8,309 bases of DNA from Myxococcota bacterium (lineage in GTDB: Bacteria; Myxococcota_A; UBA9160; PR03). The position numbers and the translations under genes were made by a program. The notes under the pieces were generated by a model that was not told the DNA's origin, ran no database searches, and saw nothing but the letters and a program-made list of their open reading frames with translations. The stretch spans positions 1 to 8,309 of the forward strand of contig JASJBO010000332.1 of the NCBI GenBank assembly GCA_030066475.1, read 5' to 3'. Shown here piece by piece: positions 1 through 7,129 of this stretch. How positions within the stretch are numbered: position 1 is the first letter of the stretch; each line of letters starts with the position of its first letter.

Positions 1-1
1 G

Positions 2-2095
2 GTCCGGGACAGCGAGGACCGGATCGGCATCGACCGCCGCACCGTGGCGATCCACAGTGACCCGAGCCTCGTCTTCCCGCCGATCTTCACGGGCGAGTCG
101 GGCGAGTCGTCTCCGGCCCTGGCCGACGTGGATCGCGACGGCGTGCTCGAGCTGATCCAGGCCACGGGGGCCGGTCGCATCCACGTCGTGGACGGCGCCA
201 CCGGCGCGTCGATCGACGGCTTCCCCGTCGCGACCGAGCCCATCGCCGTGCACCCGTCGCCGGCCTGGGAGCCGGCCGGGCCGGTCCCCATCCCGCACGA
301 GGCCGTGGTGGCGGCGGTGGCGGCGGACGACCTCGACGGCGACGGGCGCATCGAGATCGTGGCGGCGAGCGGCGAGGGGCGGCTCTACGTGTTCGACGAC
401 CGGGGCAACCCGCGCCCCGGGTTCCCGGTCACCAGCGACCCGGCACTGTCGCAGCCCGAGAACCGCGACCGCTACAACGACGCGGACCCCGGCTTCCTCG
501 CCGGGCCCACCCTGGCGGACCTCGACGGCGACGGCGACCTCGAGCTCGTGGCGGCCGCGGCCGACGGCCACGTCTACGCCTGGCGCCACGACGGCAGCCC
601 GGTCTCGGGATTCCCCGTGCGCGTGGCCGACCGCAGCCAGGTCGACATCGATCCCGCGACCGGGAAGGCGACGCCGCGCGCGGGCTCCGTGCCCCTGGAG
701 CGGCTGACCAAGCTGATCGGATCGCCCGCGGTGGGCGACCTCGACGCGGACGGCAGCCCCGAGATCGTCGTCACCAGCAACGAGGAGTACCGCGACGCCA
801 CGCCCTTCGGCACCGACTCGATCCTGGTGCAGGCCCTGCTGACGGGCCAGGTCGACGTCGGCGACGAGTTCACGGTCGAGGTGGCCGGTCGGGTCTACGC
901 CCTGCACGCCGACGGCGAGGACCACGCCGGCGGCCCGTTCGTCGACGGCTGGCCGGTGCGGATCCCGCTGTTGATCTCACAGCTCCTGCCCAACGTCGGC
1001 ACCGGGACCCCCGGCAGCCCCGCGCTGGCCGATCTCGACCCGAGCGACGGCAGCGACGCCCTGCACGTGGCGATCTTCGGCACCGCGGGGCCGGCGCTGA
1101 TCCTCGACGCGGCCGGTCAGCCCACCCTCGGCGACGACCAGTTCGGCAACCCCAACACCCTCGCGGTCGACTTCCCGAACGGCGGCTTCTTCGTCGCGGT
1201 GCCGGAGACCGTGGGCTCGCCGGACGGCCCGTTCTTCGCCGCGCTGGGCTCCGGAGCCTTCGGCGACCTCGACGGCGACGGCGCGCCCGAGTACGCGGCC
1301 GCCACGGCCGGGGTGCGGCAGCTGATCGACGTGGCGGCCTCGGCCAGCCAGGAGTTCGGCGACCACCAGGTGACGGTGTGGGACCCGCGGACCGGCGGCC
1401 TGTTCGACCCGACCGGCGACGGCCCGGTCTTCCCGGTCGTGATGGACGACCTGCAGTTCCTGTCCAGCCCCACCCTGGCGGACGTGACCGGCGACGGCCG
1501 GCCCGACGTGGTGCAGGGCAGCGGCGCCTACCTCGTGCGCGCGTACTCCGCCGATGGGCAGCTGGCCCCGGGCTTTCCCAAGTTCACCCACGGCTGGATG
1601 ATCGGCAGCCCGATCGTCGGCGACCTCGACGGCGACGGCCTCTCCGAGCTGGCGGTCTGGACGCGCGAGGGCGGCCTCTTCGTCTGGGACACGCCGGGGA
1701 TCGCCGACGCGTCCGCGATCGCGTGGCAGGGCTTCGGACGCGACCGGCGCAACTCGGGCAACCTCGCCTCGGACGCGCCGGTGACCGCGCGGCCCTCGAC
1801 CTGGCGCGACGGGCTGCTGTGGGATCTCGGATTCGTCGAGGAGGGGCTGGCGGGACTCCAGAGCGCGGGCTCTGCCGAGCTGATCGCGGCGCTCGCGAGC
1901 AGCGGCGCGGCCGACACCCTGCGCGACGCGCAGGACGCCCTCGAGGCGGACGAGATACTGACCGCGATCGCGCGACTGCTGGAGTTCAACCAGGCCCTGC
2001 TGACGCCGCGAACGATCCGCGGGGAGACTCGCGACGTGCGCCTCCGGCTCCGTGAGGCGGGCGCGCGCGCGGTCGCGCGCCTGCTCGCCGACTGA
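2..2095 (+). CDS. FG-GAP/VCBS repeat beta-propeller protein, 5'-truncated by the window
   Basis: This is the C-terminal part of a large, probably exported protein built of calcium-binding FG-GAP/VCBS blades. The reading frame is open to the left edge. An internal GTG at 44 could serve as a start (683 aa), but it has no ribosome binding site and is followed by no signal peptide, so I treat the gene as partial. Counting from that GTG, DxDxDG-type loops occur near residues 28, 96, 159, 232, 330, 408, 480 and 527, mostly DLDGDG followed by an acidic residue and hydrophobic strand (for example DLDGDGRIEI). Most blades end in GFPV or GWPV. The propeller closes with WQGFGRDRRNSGN (561-573), a common end motif in such proteins. 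A roughly 100-residue helical tail rich in Leu, Ala and Arg follows. No catalytic domain is visible; an enzymatic or adhesive domain could lie upstream. Such proteins usually mediate extracellular binding. The specific role is unknown. Confidence 0.9.
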   Translation, partial: VRDSEDRIGIDRRTVAIHSDPSLVFPPIFTGESGESSPALADVDRDGVLELIQATGAGRIHVVDGATGASIDGFPVATEPIAVHPSPAWEPAGPVPIPHEAVVAAVAADDLDGDGRIEIVAASGEGRLYVFDDRGNPRPGFPVTSDPALSQPENRDRYNDADPGFLAGPTLADLDGDGDLELVAAAADGHVYAWRHDGSPVSGFPVRVADRSQVDIDPATGKATPRAGSVPLERLTKLIGSPAVGDLDADGSPEIVVTSNEEYRDATPFGTDSILVQALLTGQVDVGDEFTVEVAGRVYALHADGEDHAGGPFVDGWPVRIPLLISQLLPNVGTGTPGSPALADLDPSDGSDALHVAIFGTAGPALILDAAGQPTLGDDQFGNPNTLAVDFPNGGFFVAVPETVGSPDGPFFAALGSGAFGDLDGDGAPEYAAATAGVRQLIDVAASASQEFGDHQVTVWDPRTGGLFDPTGDGPVFPVVMDDLQFLSSPTLADVTGDGRPDVVQGSGAYLVRAYSADGQLAPGFPKFTHGWMIGSPIVGDLDGDGLSELAVWTREGGLFVWDTPGIADASAIAWQGFGRDRRNSGNLASDAPVTARPSTWRDGLLWDLGFVEEGLAGLQSAGSAELIAALASSGAADTLRDAQDALEADEILTAIARLLEFNQALLTPRTIRGETRDVRLRLREAGARAVARLLAD
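329..1638 (+). repeat. 17-base dispersed identical repeat encoding DLDGDG loops
   Basis: The 17-mer GACCTCGACGGCGACGG occurs four times in the same reading frame, at 329-345, 518-534, 1265-1281 and 1622-1638. Each copy encodes the Asp-rich calcium-binding loop of a VCBS blade. Other blades have diverged versions (for example 125-142 and 737-754). Selection on a short acidic loop plus strong codon bias is enough to explain the identity, but the copies could also act as recombination points that change blade number. Confidence 0.75.
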
Positions 2096-2115
2096 CCCAT
2101 CCTCGCCCCGAGGGC

Positions 2116-2151
2116 GCGCGCTCCGCGGCCGCCGCTGCGCGCTCCGCGGCC
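2116..2151. repeat. 15-base direct repeat in the gap upstream of mrp
   Basis: GCGCGCTCCGCGGCC is present at 2116-2130 and again at 2137-2151, separated by 6 bases. It lies just after the stop of the FG-GAP gene. No T-run follows, so it does not look like an intrinsic terminator. It may be a simple local duplication or a protein-binding site. Confidence 0.5.
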
Positions 2152-2166
2152 ATGGAATGGCTGGGT

Positions 2167-2241
2167 TAGACTCGGCCGGCGCTCGCGGCGAGTGCGGCCG
2201 GAGCGGCCGCGACCCCCTGGCGAGCCCAAGGAGAGCCCCCG
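2167..2241 (+). promoter_or_regulatory. Possible mrp promoter and structured 5' leader
   Basis: The gap 2096-2241 between the FG-GAP gene and mrp holds a weak -10-like hexamer TAGACT at 2167-2172 (4 of 6 matches to TATAAT), with no convincing -35 at the right distance. Two GC hairpins follow: CTCG-CGG-CGAG at 2182-2192, and a perfect 7-bp stem GCGGCCG-GAG-CGGCCGC at 2194-2210. The ribosome binding site AAGGAG at 2228-2233 comes next, 8 bases before the mrp ATG. The hairpins end 17 bases before that site, so they would not directly cover it. The promoter call is tentative. Confidence 0.3.
2228..2233 (+). promoter_or_regulatory. Ribosome binding site of mrp
   Basis: AAGGAG lies 8 bases before the ATG at 2242, close to ideal spacing. 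It fixes the start of mrp there and is the strongest + strand ribosome binding site in the window. Confidence 0.8.
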
Positions 2242-3342
2242 ATGGCGAGCCCCGTCACGCCCGCCGCCGTCCTCGACGCCCTGCGGCCGATCGTCGACCC
2301 CGACTTCGGCAAGAGCATCGTCGAGCTCGGCTTCGTCAAGAACCTCGCGATCGAGGGCGACCGGGTCGCCTTCGACATCGAGCTGACCACGCCGGCCTGC
2401 CCGGTGAAGGAGCAGTTCGAGCAGGCCGCCCGCGAGCGCGTCGGGGCGCTGGCCGGCGTCGCCGAGGTGGCCGTGACGATGACCGCCAACACGCGCGGCC
2501 GCGCCGCCGCCGGCCCGCAGGGCGACGTGCTGCCCGGCGTGAAGAACGTGCTGGCCGTCGCCTCGGGCAAGGGCGGCGTCGGCAAGAGCACCGTGGCGGT
2601 GAACCTGGCGCTGGCGCTGCGCGAGACCGGCGCCAGCGTGGGCCTGATGGACGCCGACGTCTACGGCCCCTCGCTGCCGCTGCTGACCGGCGTGACCGGC
2701 CGCCCCGCGACCCGCGAGAAGACCATCCTCCCGCACGAGGGCCTCGGCCTGAAGCTCATGTCGATGGGCTTCTTCCTCAGCGACGACTCGCCGGTGATCT
2801 GGCGCGGCCCGATGGTGCACGGCCTGATCCGCCAGTTCATGACCGACGTGGCGTGGGGCGAGCTCGACTACCTGGTGGTGGACCTGCCGCCGGGCACCGG
2901 CGACGCCGCGCTCACGCTCACCCAGCAGGCGCCGCTCTCGGGCGCGGTGATCGTGACGACGGCCAACGACCTGTCGCTGATCGACGCGCGCAAGGGTCTG
3001 GCGATGTTCGAGAAGGTCAACGTGCCGGTGCTCGGCATCATCGAGAACATGTCGTACTTCACGCCGCCCGACCTGCCGGACCGCAAGTACTACATCTTCG
3101 GCCAGGGCGGCGGCCAGCGGGTCGCCGACGAGCTGGGCGTGGACTTCCTGGGCGAGGTCCCGATCGACCCGCGCGTGGTGGAGGGCGGCGACAGCGGCCG
3201 GCCGATCCTGATCCACGCCCCCGACGCGCCGCCGGCCGTGGCCCTGCGCGAGCTGGCGGGCACCGTGGCGCGCAAGCTCGCAATGATCGCCGAGGGCACG
3301 CCCCAGATCGCCGACGCCAACATCACCTGGGTCAGCAGTTAG
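2242..3342 (+). CDS. mrp: Mrp/ApbC/NBP35-family P-loop ATPase with N-terminal MIP18 (DUF59) domain, Fe-S carrier
   Basis: This is a cytosolic ATPase of the Mrp/ApbC family, which binds and transfers Fe-S clusters to apoproteins. It has 366 residues, the usual length. Residues 1-80 form the MIP18/DUF59 domain with its TTPACP motif (Cys53). The deviant Walker A motif GKGGVGKST spans 109-117 with the family signature lysine (K110). DADVYGPS lies at 137-144, WRGPM at 187-191, the Walker B/switch motif DLPPGTGD at 214-221, and IENMSYF at 267-273. The segment where many Mrp/ApbC proteins carry the CxxC that bridges a cluster in the dimer reads TPPDLPDRKYYIFG (274-287) and has no cysteine; Cys53 is the only cysteine in the protein. 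As I recall, cyanobacterial and some other Mrp proteins have the same PPD-x-PD variant, so it is a natural subtype and not damage. The gene is led by AAGGAG at 8 bases and ends overlapping the convergent DUF2304 gene. Identity is secure. Cluster binding mode is open. Confidence 0.96.
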   Translation: MASPVTPAAVLDALRPIVDPDFGKSIVELGFVKNLAIEGDRVAFDIELTTPACPVKEQFEQAARERVGALAGVAEVAVTMTANTRGRAAAGPQGDVLPGVKNVLAVASGKGGVGKSTVAVNLALALRETGASVGLMDADVYGPSLPLLTGVTGRPATREKTILPHEGLGLKLMSMGFFLSDDSPVIWRGPMVHGLIRQFMTDVAWGELDYLVVDLPPGTGDAALTLTQQAPLSGAVIVTTANDLSLIDARKGLAMFEKVNVPVLGIIENMSYFTPPDLPDRKYYIFGQGGGQRVADELGVDFLGEVPIDPRVVEGGDSGRPILIHAPDAPPAVALRELAGTVARKLAMIAEGTPQIADANITWVSS

Positions 3343-3755
3343 CCGGGTGGACTTCGGTCGGCGCGGTCCTCGATGGCGGAGCGGAGCAGCGCGACCTCCT
3401 GGGACAGGTTCTTGAGCTGGAGGCTCGTGCGCGACAGCCGCACGGCGAAGTTCAGGCAGATCGCCACCAGGAAGAGCTCGCCGAGGAAGAAGAGCGTCGA
3501 GCTCGGCGTCCAGGCGCCGAGCAGCCGCGAGGTGGCGTGCAGCAGGTCCATGCGCACGCTCACGAGGACGATGCCCGCCGACACGATCAGCCAGATCGGC
3601 GTGTACTCCTCGCGCAGCGAGCCCCTGCGCACGAGCTGCAGGACCGTGGCGGCCAGCAGCAGGCTGCCCACGATGGCGATCGTGCGCGCGGCGCGCGAGG
3701 CCTCGGTGGTCAGGAACAGCTCGCGCAGCTGATCGAGCGACATCGACGCGTCCAT
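3339..3755 (-). CDS. DUF2304 family small membrane protein
   Basis: This is a 138-residue integral membrane protein of the DUF2304 family, whose function is unknown. It has three hydrophobic segments at about 24-42, 54-67 and 87-105. The first loop carries the family-typical LREEY-x-x-x-WL (47-56). A short amphipathic, coiled-coil-like helix with Leu heptads follows (about 107-128), ending in a polar tail. I place the start at ATG 3755 because GGAGG (3764-3768 on this strand) sits exactly 8 bases upstream. The longer GTG at 3764 overlaps that ribosome binding site and is unlikely. It is the last gene of the - strand cluster, 54 bases after DUF2142. Its TAA shares bases with the TAG of convergent mrp. 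DUF2304 proteins often neighbour glycosyltransferases, which fits the DUF2142 gene upstream. A role in envelope glycan or lipid-linked sugar handling is inference only. Confidence 0.85.
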   Translation of the reverse strand: MDASMSLDQLRELFLTTEASRAARTIAIVGSLLLAATVLQLVRRGSLREEYTPIWLIVSAGIVLVSVRMDLLHATSRLLGAWTPSSTLFFLGELFLVAICLNFAVRLSRTSLQLKNLSQEVALLRSAIEDRADRSPPG

Positions 3756-3763
3756 GGATCTCA

Positions 3764-3768
3764 CCTCC
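3764..3768 (-). promoter_or_regulatory. Ribosome binding site deciding the DUF2304 start
   Basis: On the - strand the bases read GGAGG, then an 8-base spacer (TGAGATCC), then ATG at 3755. The in-frame GTG at 3764 overlaps the last G of this site, so ATG 3755 is the likely start. Confidence 0.75.
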
Positions 3769-3809
3769 GGATCGGGCGAAGATGGCAGAGCCTGGCTTCG
3801 ATCCCCAGC

Positions 3810-5195
3810 TCAGGCGGTGAAGTAGCGCAGCCAGCTCGCGCGCAGTGCCAGCGCCAGGATCCCGGCACTGAGCGCGCTGCAGGCCAACGCTCGGGTGCGC
3901 TCGGTGAGCGCCACCGGGCGGCCCGGAATCGCGACGAGGAGCAGCGGCGCGAGGGGAATGAAGTAGCGGCCCTGCACCCCCTCGATGGCGTAGGCCCCGG
4001 CGGGATTCCACAGCGCGTAGACGACACCGAACAGGAGCCCGATCGAGCCGGCGAACAGTGCGAGCAGGAACGCGCGATGGACGGGGGTGAGGCCCTCCGG
4101 GTCGGGACCGTCGAGGGCCGCGGAGGCCAGCAGCCCACCCCCGTAGGCGACCAGCGCCCACAGCGGCAGGACGACGTCGAGCCGACCCAGGACGCCGACG
4201 AAGGTTCGCAGGTAGACGGTCGCCAGCGCCTGCAGCGTAGCCGCCAGCAGCCCCAGGAAGCCGAGCGGATCCGACAGGACGTGCAGGACCTGGGCGCGCG
4301 GATCGACGCCCTCCGTCGGCACGCCGAGGCTCGAGCCCTGGGTGTGGAGCCACCAGAGCGATGACGGCAGGACGGCGCAGGCGGCCAGGGCGGTCAGCGC
4401 GGCGAGCTGCCTCCGGCGAGTTCCGAAGCGGTCGACCGGGATGACCAGTGCCGACGCGACGACCGCCCAGTAGCCCAGCTTCGTGAGGCTGAGCATGGCC
4501 GCGATCGCGCACAGGCCGATCAGCTCGAGGTGGCGCACCCGCGCCTCGGGACCGAAGCCCGCGCGCAGCACCAGGGCGACGAAGAGCACGGCCAGCCCGC
4601 TCGTGCTGGAGTCCGCCGAGAGCGAGGCGGCGAGGTAGAGGTGCATGGGCATCAGGCCGAGGAGACACAGCGCCCAGCGGCGCATCGGGGTCAGGCGAAT
4701 CGCACAGGCGACGAGCACGCTCCAGAGCAGCAGGTTGCCGATGCGCCCGGCGTACACGACGCCCGCCGCCGACAGCCCGAGCTGGCGCGCGATCGCGACG
4801 CCCAACGCCTGCGACGCGTAGGCGGTGGGTCCGTAGCGGGCGAGGTTGCGCACGGGAGCCCGCTCGTCGGGGTCGAGCGGCAGGCGCATCAGGTTGAGCA
4901 ACACGGCCGGGCCGAGGCGCTCGCCGGCCTCCTGCTGCGGCCAGATCTGGCCCACGCGGCGGAACAGCTTCACCAGGCTGCGCGGGATCGAGGCGCCATC
5001 GGCGGCCCGGGGGATCGCCAGCTCTCCCTCCGAGAGCAGGTAGACCCGCGCCAGGTGGCGGCCCTCGTCGGGAGCCGTGAGGGGAGGCGAGAGCAGCGCC
5101 AGGGCGGAGCCGAAGCCGAGGGCCAGGAGCAGGAAGACGCGCTCCGGCCTCCAGATCGCGCGCTGGCCGGCCGGGCTCTCGGCGGATCTGGACAT
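3810..5195 (-). CDS. DUF2142 family polytopic membrane protein, putative GT-C-type glycosyltransferase
   Basis: This is a 461-residue, multi-pass inner membrane protein resembling DUF2142, a family placed near the GT-C (PMT-like, lipid-linked sugar donor) glycosyltransferases. After a first membrane helix (about 19-36) comes PPLTAPDEGRHLARVY (37-52). The acidic pair D43-E44 in this first periplasmic loop matches where GT-C enzymes place catalytic or metal-binding acids. About ten further hydrophobic stretches follow. Near the C-terminus GVQGRYFIPLAPLL (about 406-419) matches the QGRYF-P-L signature of DUF2142 and related membrane transferases. The ATG at 5195 follows the TGA of the LolA-like gene by 3 bases, with only GAGGG directly abutting it, so translation is probably coupled to the upstream gene. 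Residues 1-16 are polar and could be mis-started, though no better start was found. The substrate is unknown. The family call is fairly sure and the enzymatic role is inferred. Confidence 0.85.
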   Translation of the reverse strand: MSRSAESPAGQRAIWRPERVFLLLALGFGSALALLSPPLTAPDEGRHLARVYLLSEGELAIPRAADGASIPRSLVKLFRRVGQIWPQQEAGERLGPAVLLNLMRLPLDPDERAPVRNLARYGPTAYASQALGVAIARQLGLSAAGVVYAGRIGNLLLWSVLVACAIRLTPMRRWALCLLGLMPMHLYLAASLSADSSTSGLAVLFVALVLRAGFGPEARVRHLELIGLCAIAAMLSLTKLGYWAVVASALVIPVDRFGTRRRQLAALTALAACAVLPSSLWWLHTQGSSLGVPTEGVDPRAQVLHVLSDPLGFLGLLAATLQALATVYLRTFVGVLGRLDVVLPLWALVAYGGGLLASAALDGPDPEGLTPVHRAFLLALFAGSIGLLFGVVYALWNPAGAYAIEGVQGRYFIPLAPLLLVAIPGRPVALTERTRALACSALSAGILALALRASWLRYFTA

Positions 5196-5198
5196 CCC

Positions 5199-5876
5199 TC
5201 AGCGGCCGTGCAGCAGATCACCGTGCATGACCGGCGCCGGACCCAGCACCTCCTCGGCGGAGCGCTTCACGTACTCGTCGTAGGTCAGCCGCTCGAGCTG
5301 GACGCCCGCCGGGGGCTCGAAGAAGCCGTCCGGGATCGGCAGGTCGCGGGCCCAGTCCACGAAGTCGGTGCGCACCGTGGCGCCGCTGCTGCGATCGAAC
5401 GCCTCGAGGCGCAGCGGCAGCCCGAGTGCGTCGTCGGTGATCCAGACCTCGCGGCGGCCGAGGTGGTCGGTCTGGCGGTAGAGCTGGCTCTGCCGGCCGG
5501 CGAGCTTGCCCTTGCGCACCGGCTCGGCGCCGTCGGCGATCAGCCGCTCGCCCTCCAGTCCGAAGGGACGCTTCGTCTTGCGCTCGGCGTCGAGGCCCTG
5601 CGCCCTGGAGCTGCGCTCGATGGCGAGGCCGAAGCCGCGCAGGGGGTCGATCACGTAGTAGGTGGCGCCGTTCACGATGGTGACGATCGGGTAGCCCCCG
5701 ACCACGGTCTGGGTGCGCAGCTTGCGCCCCTTCGACCAGAAGTGCTCGACGCGCAGCGGGGTGTCACCGCCCGTGAGGCGCTGCGCGTACCACGTGTCGT
5801 CGCCGGCGGCGGCCGCCCCCAGCGGCGCGACCAGCGCGACCAGCGCGGCGGCGAGCAGCCAGACCCTTCCTCGCAT
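5199..5876 (-). CDS. Exported LolA-like (outer membrane lipoprotein-sorting type) protein
   Basis: This is a 225-residue periplasmic protein with a clear Sec signal peptide: MRGR, a hydrophobic core (5-19) and an Ala-rich cleavage region ending near A23/A24. The mature part has alternating beta-strand segments such as VEHFWSKGRKLRTQTVVGGYPIVTI in 20-residue-scale steps, a YYVID strand, and near the end FFEPPAGVQLERL (185-197). This FxPPAG close is typical of LolA/LolB-like fold proteins annotated as outer membrane lipoprotein-sorting proteins. The fold binds lipid or acyl chains in an open beta barrel, so a periplasmic carrier or lipid-binding role is likely. It lacks a lipobox cysteine and is too divergent to call LolA itself. 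The ribosome binding site GGGGAG (5884-5889) lies inside the last codons of the phosphodiesterase gene, 7 bases before the ATG. The gaps to its neighbours are 4 and 3 bases, which implies co-translation with both. Confidence 0.8.
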   Translation of the reverse strand: MRGRVWLLAAALVALVAPLGAAAAGDDTWYAQRLTGGDTPLRVEHFWSKGRKLRTQTVVGGYPIVTIVNGATYYVIDPLRGFGLAIERSSRAQGLDAERKTKRPFGLEGERLIADGAEPVRKGKLAGRQSQLYRQTDHLGRREVWITDDALGLPLRLEAFDRSSGATVRTDFVDWARDLPIPDGFFEPPAGVQLERLTYDEYVKRSAEEVLGPAPVMHGDLLHGR

Positions 5877-5880
5877 CGGT

Positions 5881-7110
5881 TCACTCCCCGCCCAGCTCGA
5901 TCGGGCGCCCCTCCATCCAGGACGGCACCGGCACGCCCAGCAACGCGAGAACAGTAGGCGCCACGTCGACCGCGCGCACGGTGCCGGGTCGGCCGCCGGG
6001 CGCGACCCCGCGACCCCACGCCGCGAACAACGCCGCCATCCCGGGGCGCTCGGGTGCGTACCCGTGCGATCCGCGCAGCTCGAGCGGCCCCGCCGCAGCG
6101 TCGCGCACCAGGGCGCCGTCGTCGTGGCGCACGATCCCCGTGCCGGGCGGTGCCTGCACCACCACGTCGCCGAAGCGCGGGTGGCTCAGGCGCCAGGCGG
6201 CGGGCGCTCGCGCGCGCGCCCAGGCCTCGAGGCCGAGGCCGCGAGCCACCTCCACGACGGCCTCGACCGAGAGCGTCGGGGAGCGCAGCCACACCGTCGC
6301 GAAGCCCCCGCCCCCCAGCACCTCGGCGCCGCCGCCCGCCGCGTCGAGCGCGCGCCCCAGGTCGACGGTGCGCGTGACCGCCTCCATGCCGTGGTCCGAG
6401 ACCAGCAGCAGGGTGGTCGAGGGCCGCAGCCCGCGGGCCTCGAGGCGCTCGACCAGGACGGCGAGCGCCTCGGCCTGGCGCGCCAGTGCCCGGACGGCCT
6501 CGGGCGCGCCGGGCCCGTGCCGGTGCGCGGCGCGGTCGGCGCCCGGCAGCCAGCAGGTGATCAGGCGGGGCGGGTCGGGGGCCTCGAGCCAGGCGAGCAC
6601 CTGCTCGAGCTTGTCGTGGGCGGGCACGCTCGCGTCGAAGCGGCGGTACTCGCGCGGGCCGCGCCCGCTGCGCCACGCCCCCTCGGAGCCCACCCAGTGG
6701 AAGGACGCCGAGGCCAGGCCCGCGCCGGCGAGCAGCGACCACAGCGGCTCCACCTCGATCCAGGTCGGGTCGGCCTCGTAGCGGTAGCGGCCGCGCTCGG
6801 GATCCGAGAACGAGTTGTTCACGATGCCGTGCCGGTCGGGAGCGACGCCGGTCACGAGCGTCACGTGGTTGGGGAACGTGTTGCTGGGGCGCGCCGGCAC
6901 GAGCCGCTCGGCAAGGGCGCCCTCGCGGGCGATGCGCTCGAAGACCGGCAGCCCGCGCGCGTCGGCCGGGCGCGTCCCGTCCAGCGAGATCATCACGACC
7001 GACGGCTCGCGGGCAGCCGCGCGGCCCGGCGCGCCGCACGCGAGCGCGCAGCCGAGCGCTCCTGCGAGCGCGAGCAGGGGCGCCAGCAGGCGAAGCGCAG
7101 CGAATCGCAT
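5881..7110 (-). CDS. Exported nucleotide pyrophosphatase/phosphodiesterase (alkaline phosphatase superfamily)
   Basis: This 409-residue hydrolase belongs to the type I phosphodiesterase/nucleotide pyrophosphatase (NPP/ENPP) family, which cleaves phosphodiester or pyrophosphate bonds with two zinc ions. All ligands are visible: D44 in SLDGTRP, the nucleophile T78 in RPSNTFPNHVTL (with N81), D192 and H196 in LPGADRAAHRHGP, D239 and H240 in SDHGME, and H349 in RGSHGYAP. The use of Thr in NTFPNH points to the NPP branch and away from classic alkaline phosphatase. The N-terminus (1-33) is a signal peptide. C21 and C25 follow hydrophobic residues, but neither has a good lipobox, so soluble periplasmic export is more likely than a lipoprotein. 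The ATG at 7110 lacks a good ribosome binding site, 19 bases after the amrS stop, so coupling to amrS is plausible. The substrate could be nucleotides or lipid headgroups; sequence does not decide. Confidence 0.92.
   Translation of the reverse strand: MRFAALRLLAPLLALAGALGCALACGAPGRAAAREPSVVMISLDGTRPADARGLPVFERIAREGALAERLVPARPSNTFPNHVTLVTGVAPDRHGIVNNSFSDPERGRYRYEADPTWIEVEPLWSLLAGAGLASASFHWVGSEGAWRSGRGPREYRRFDASVPAHDKLEQVLAWLEAPDPPRLITCWLPGADRAAHRHGPGAPEAVRALARQAEALAVLVERLEARGLRPSTTLLLVSDHGMEAVTRTVDLGRALDAAGGGAEVLGGGGFATVWLRSPTLSVEAVVEVARGLGLEAWARARAPAAWRLSHPRFGDVVVQAPPGTGIVRHDDGALVRDAAAGPLELRGSHGYAPERPGMAALFAAWGRGVAPGGRPGTVRAVDVAPTVLALLGVPVPSWMEGRPIELGGE
5884..5889 (-). promoter_or_regulatory. 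Ribosome binding site of the LolA-like gene, inside the upstream gene
   Basis: GGGGAG on the - strand overlaps the final Gly-Glu codons of the phosphodiesterase gene. It lies 7 bases before the ATG at 5876 and supports this start and translational coupling. Confidence 0.65.
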
Positions 7111-7129
7111 GGACGCAGGGTAACGGCGA

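Noticed and set aside
2111..2161. Intrinsic terminator after the FG-GAP gene
   Set aside because: GC-rich repeats and a small hairpin are present, but no T-run follows.
3756..3764. GTG at 3764 as the DUF2304 start
   Set aside because: It overlaps the GGAGG ribosome binding site, which is ideally spaced for ATG 3755 instead.
2052..4364. Long open frame on the + strand (770 codons)
   Set aside because: It overlaps mrp in another frame and then lies antisense to the membrane protein genes. The composition is low-complexity Arg/Gly/Gln and no family pattern is seen.
1528..4668. Very long open frame on the - strand (1046 codons)
   Set aside because: It runs antisense through the end of the FG-GAP gene and all of mrp and in another frame through DUF2304 and DUF2142. 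Its product is Arg/Ala/Gly/His-rich without recognisable motifs, as expected for a GC-rich shadow frame.
7030..7065. Lipoprotein signal in the phosphodiesterase (C21 or C25)
   Set aside because: Residues before each cysteine (ALG-C and ALA-C) lack the usual Leu at -3 with a small residue at -2, so an ordinary signal peptide is more likely.
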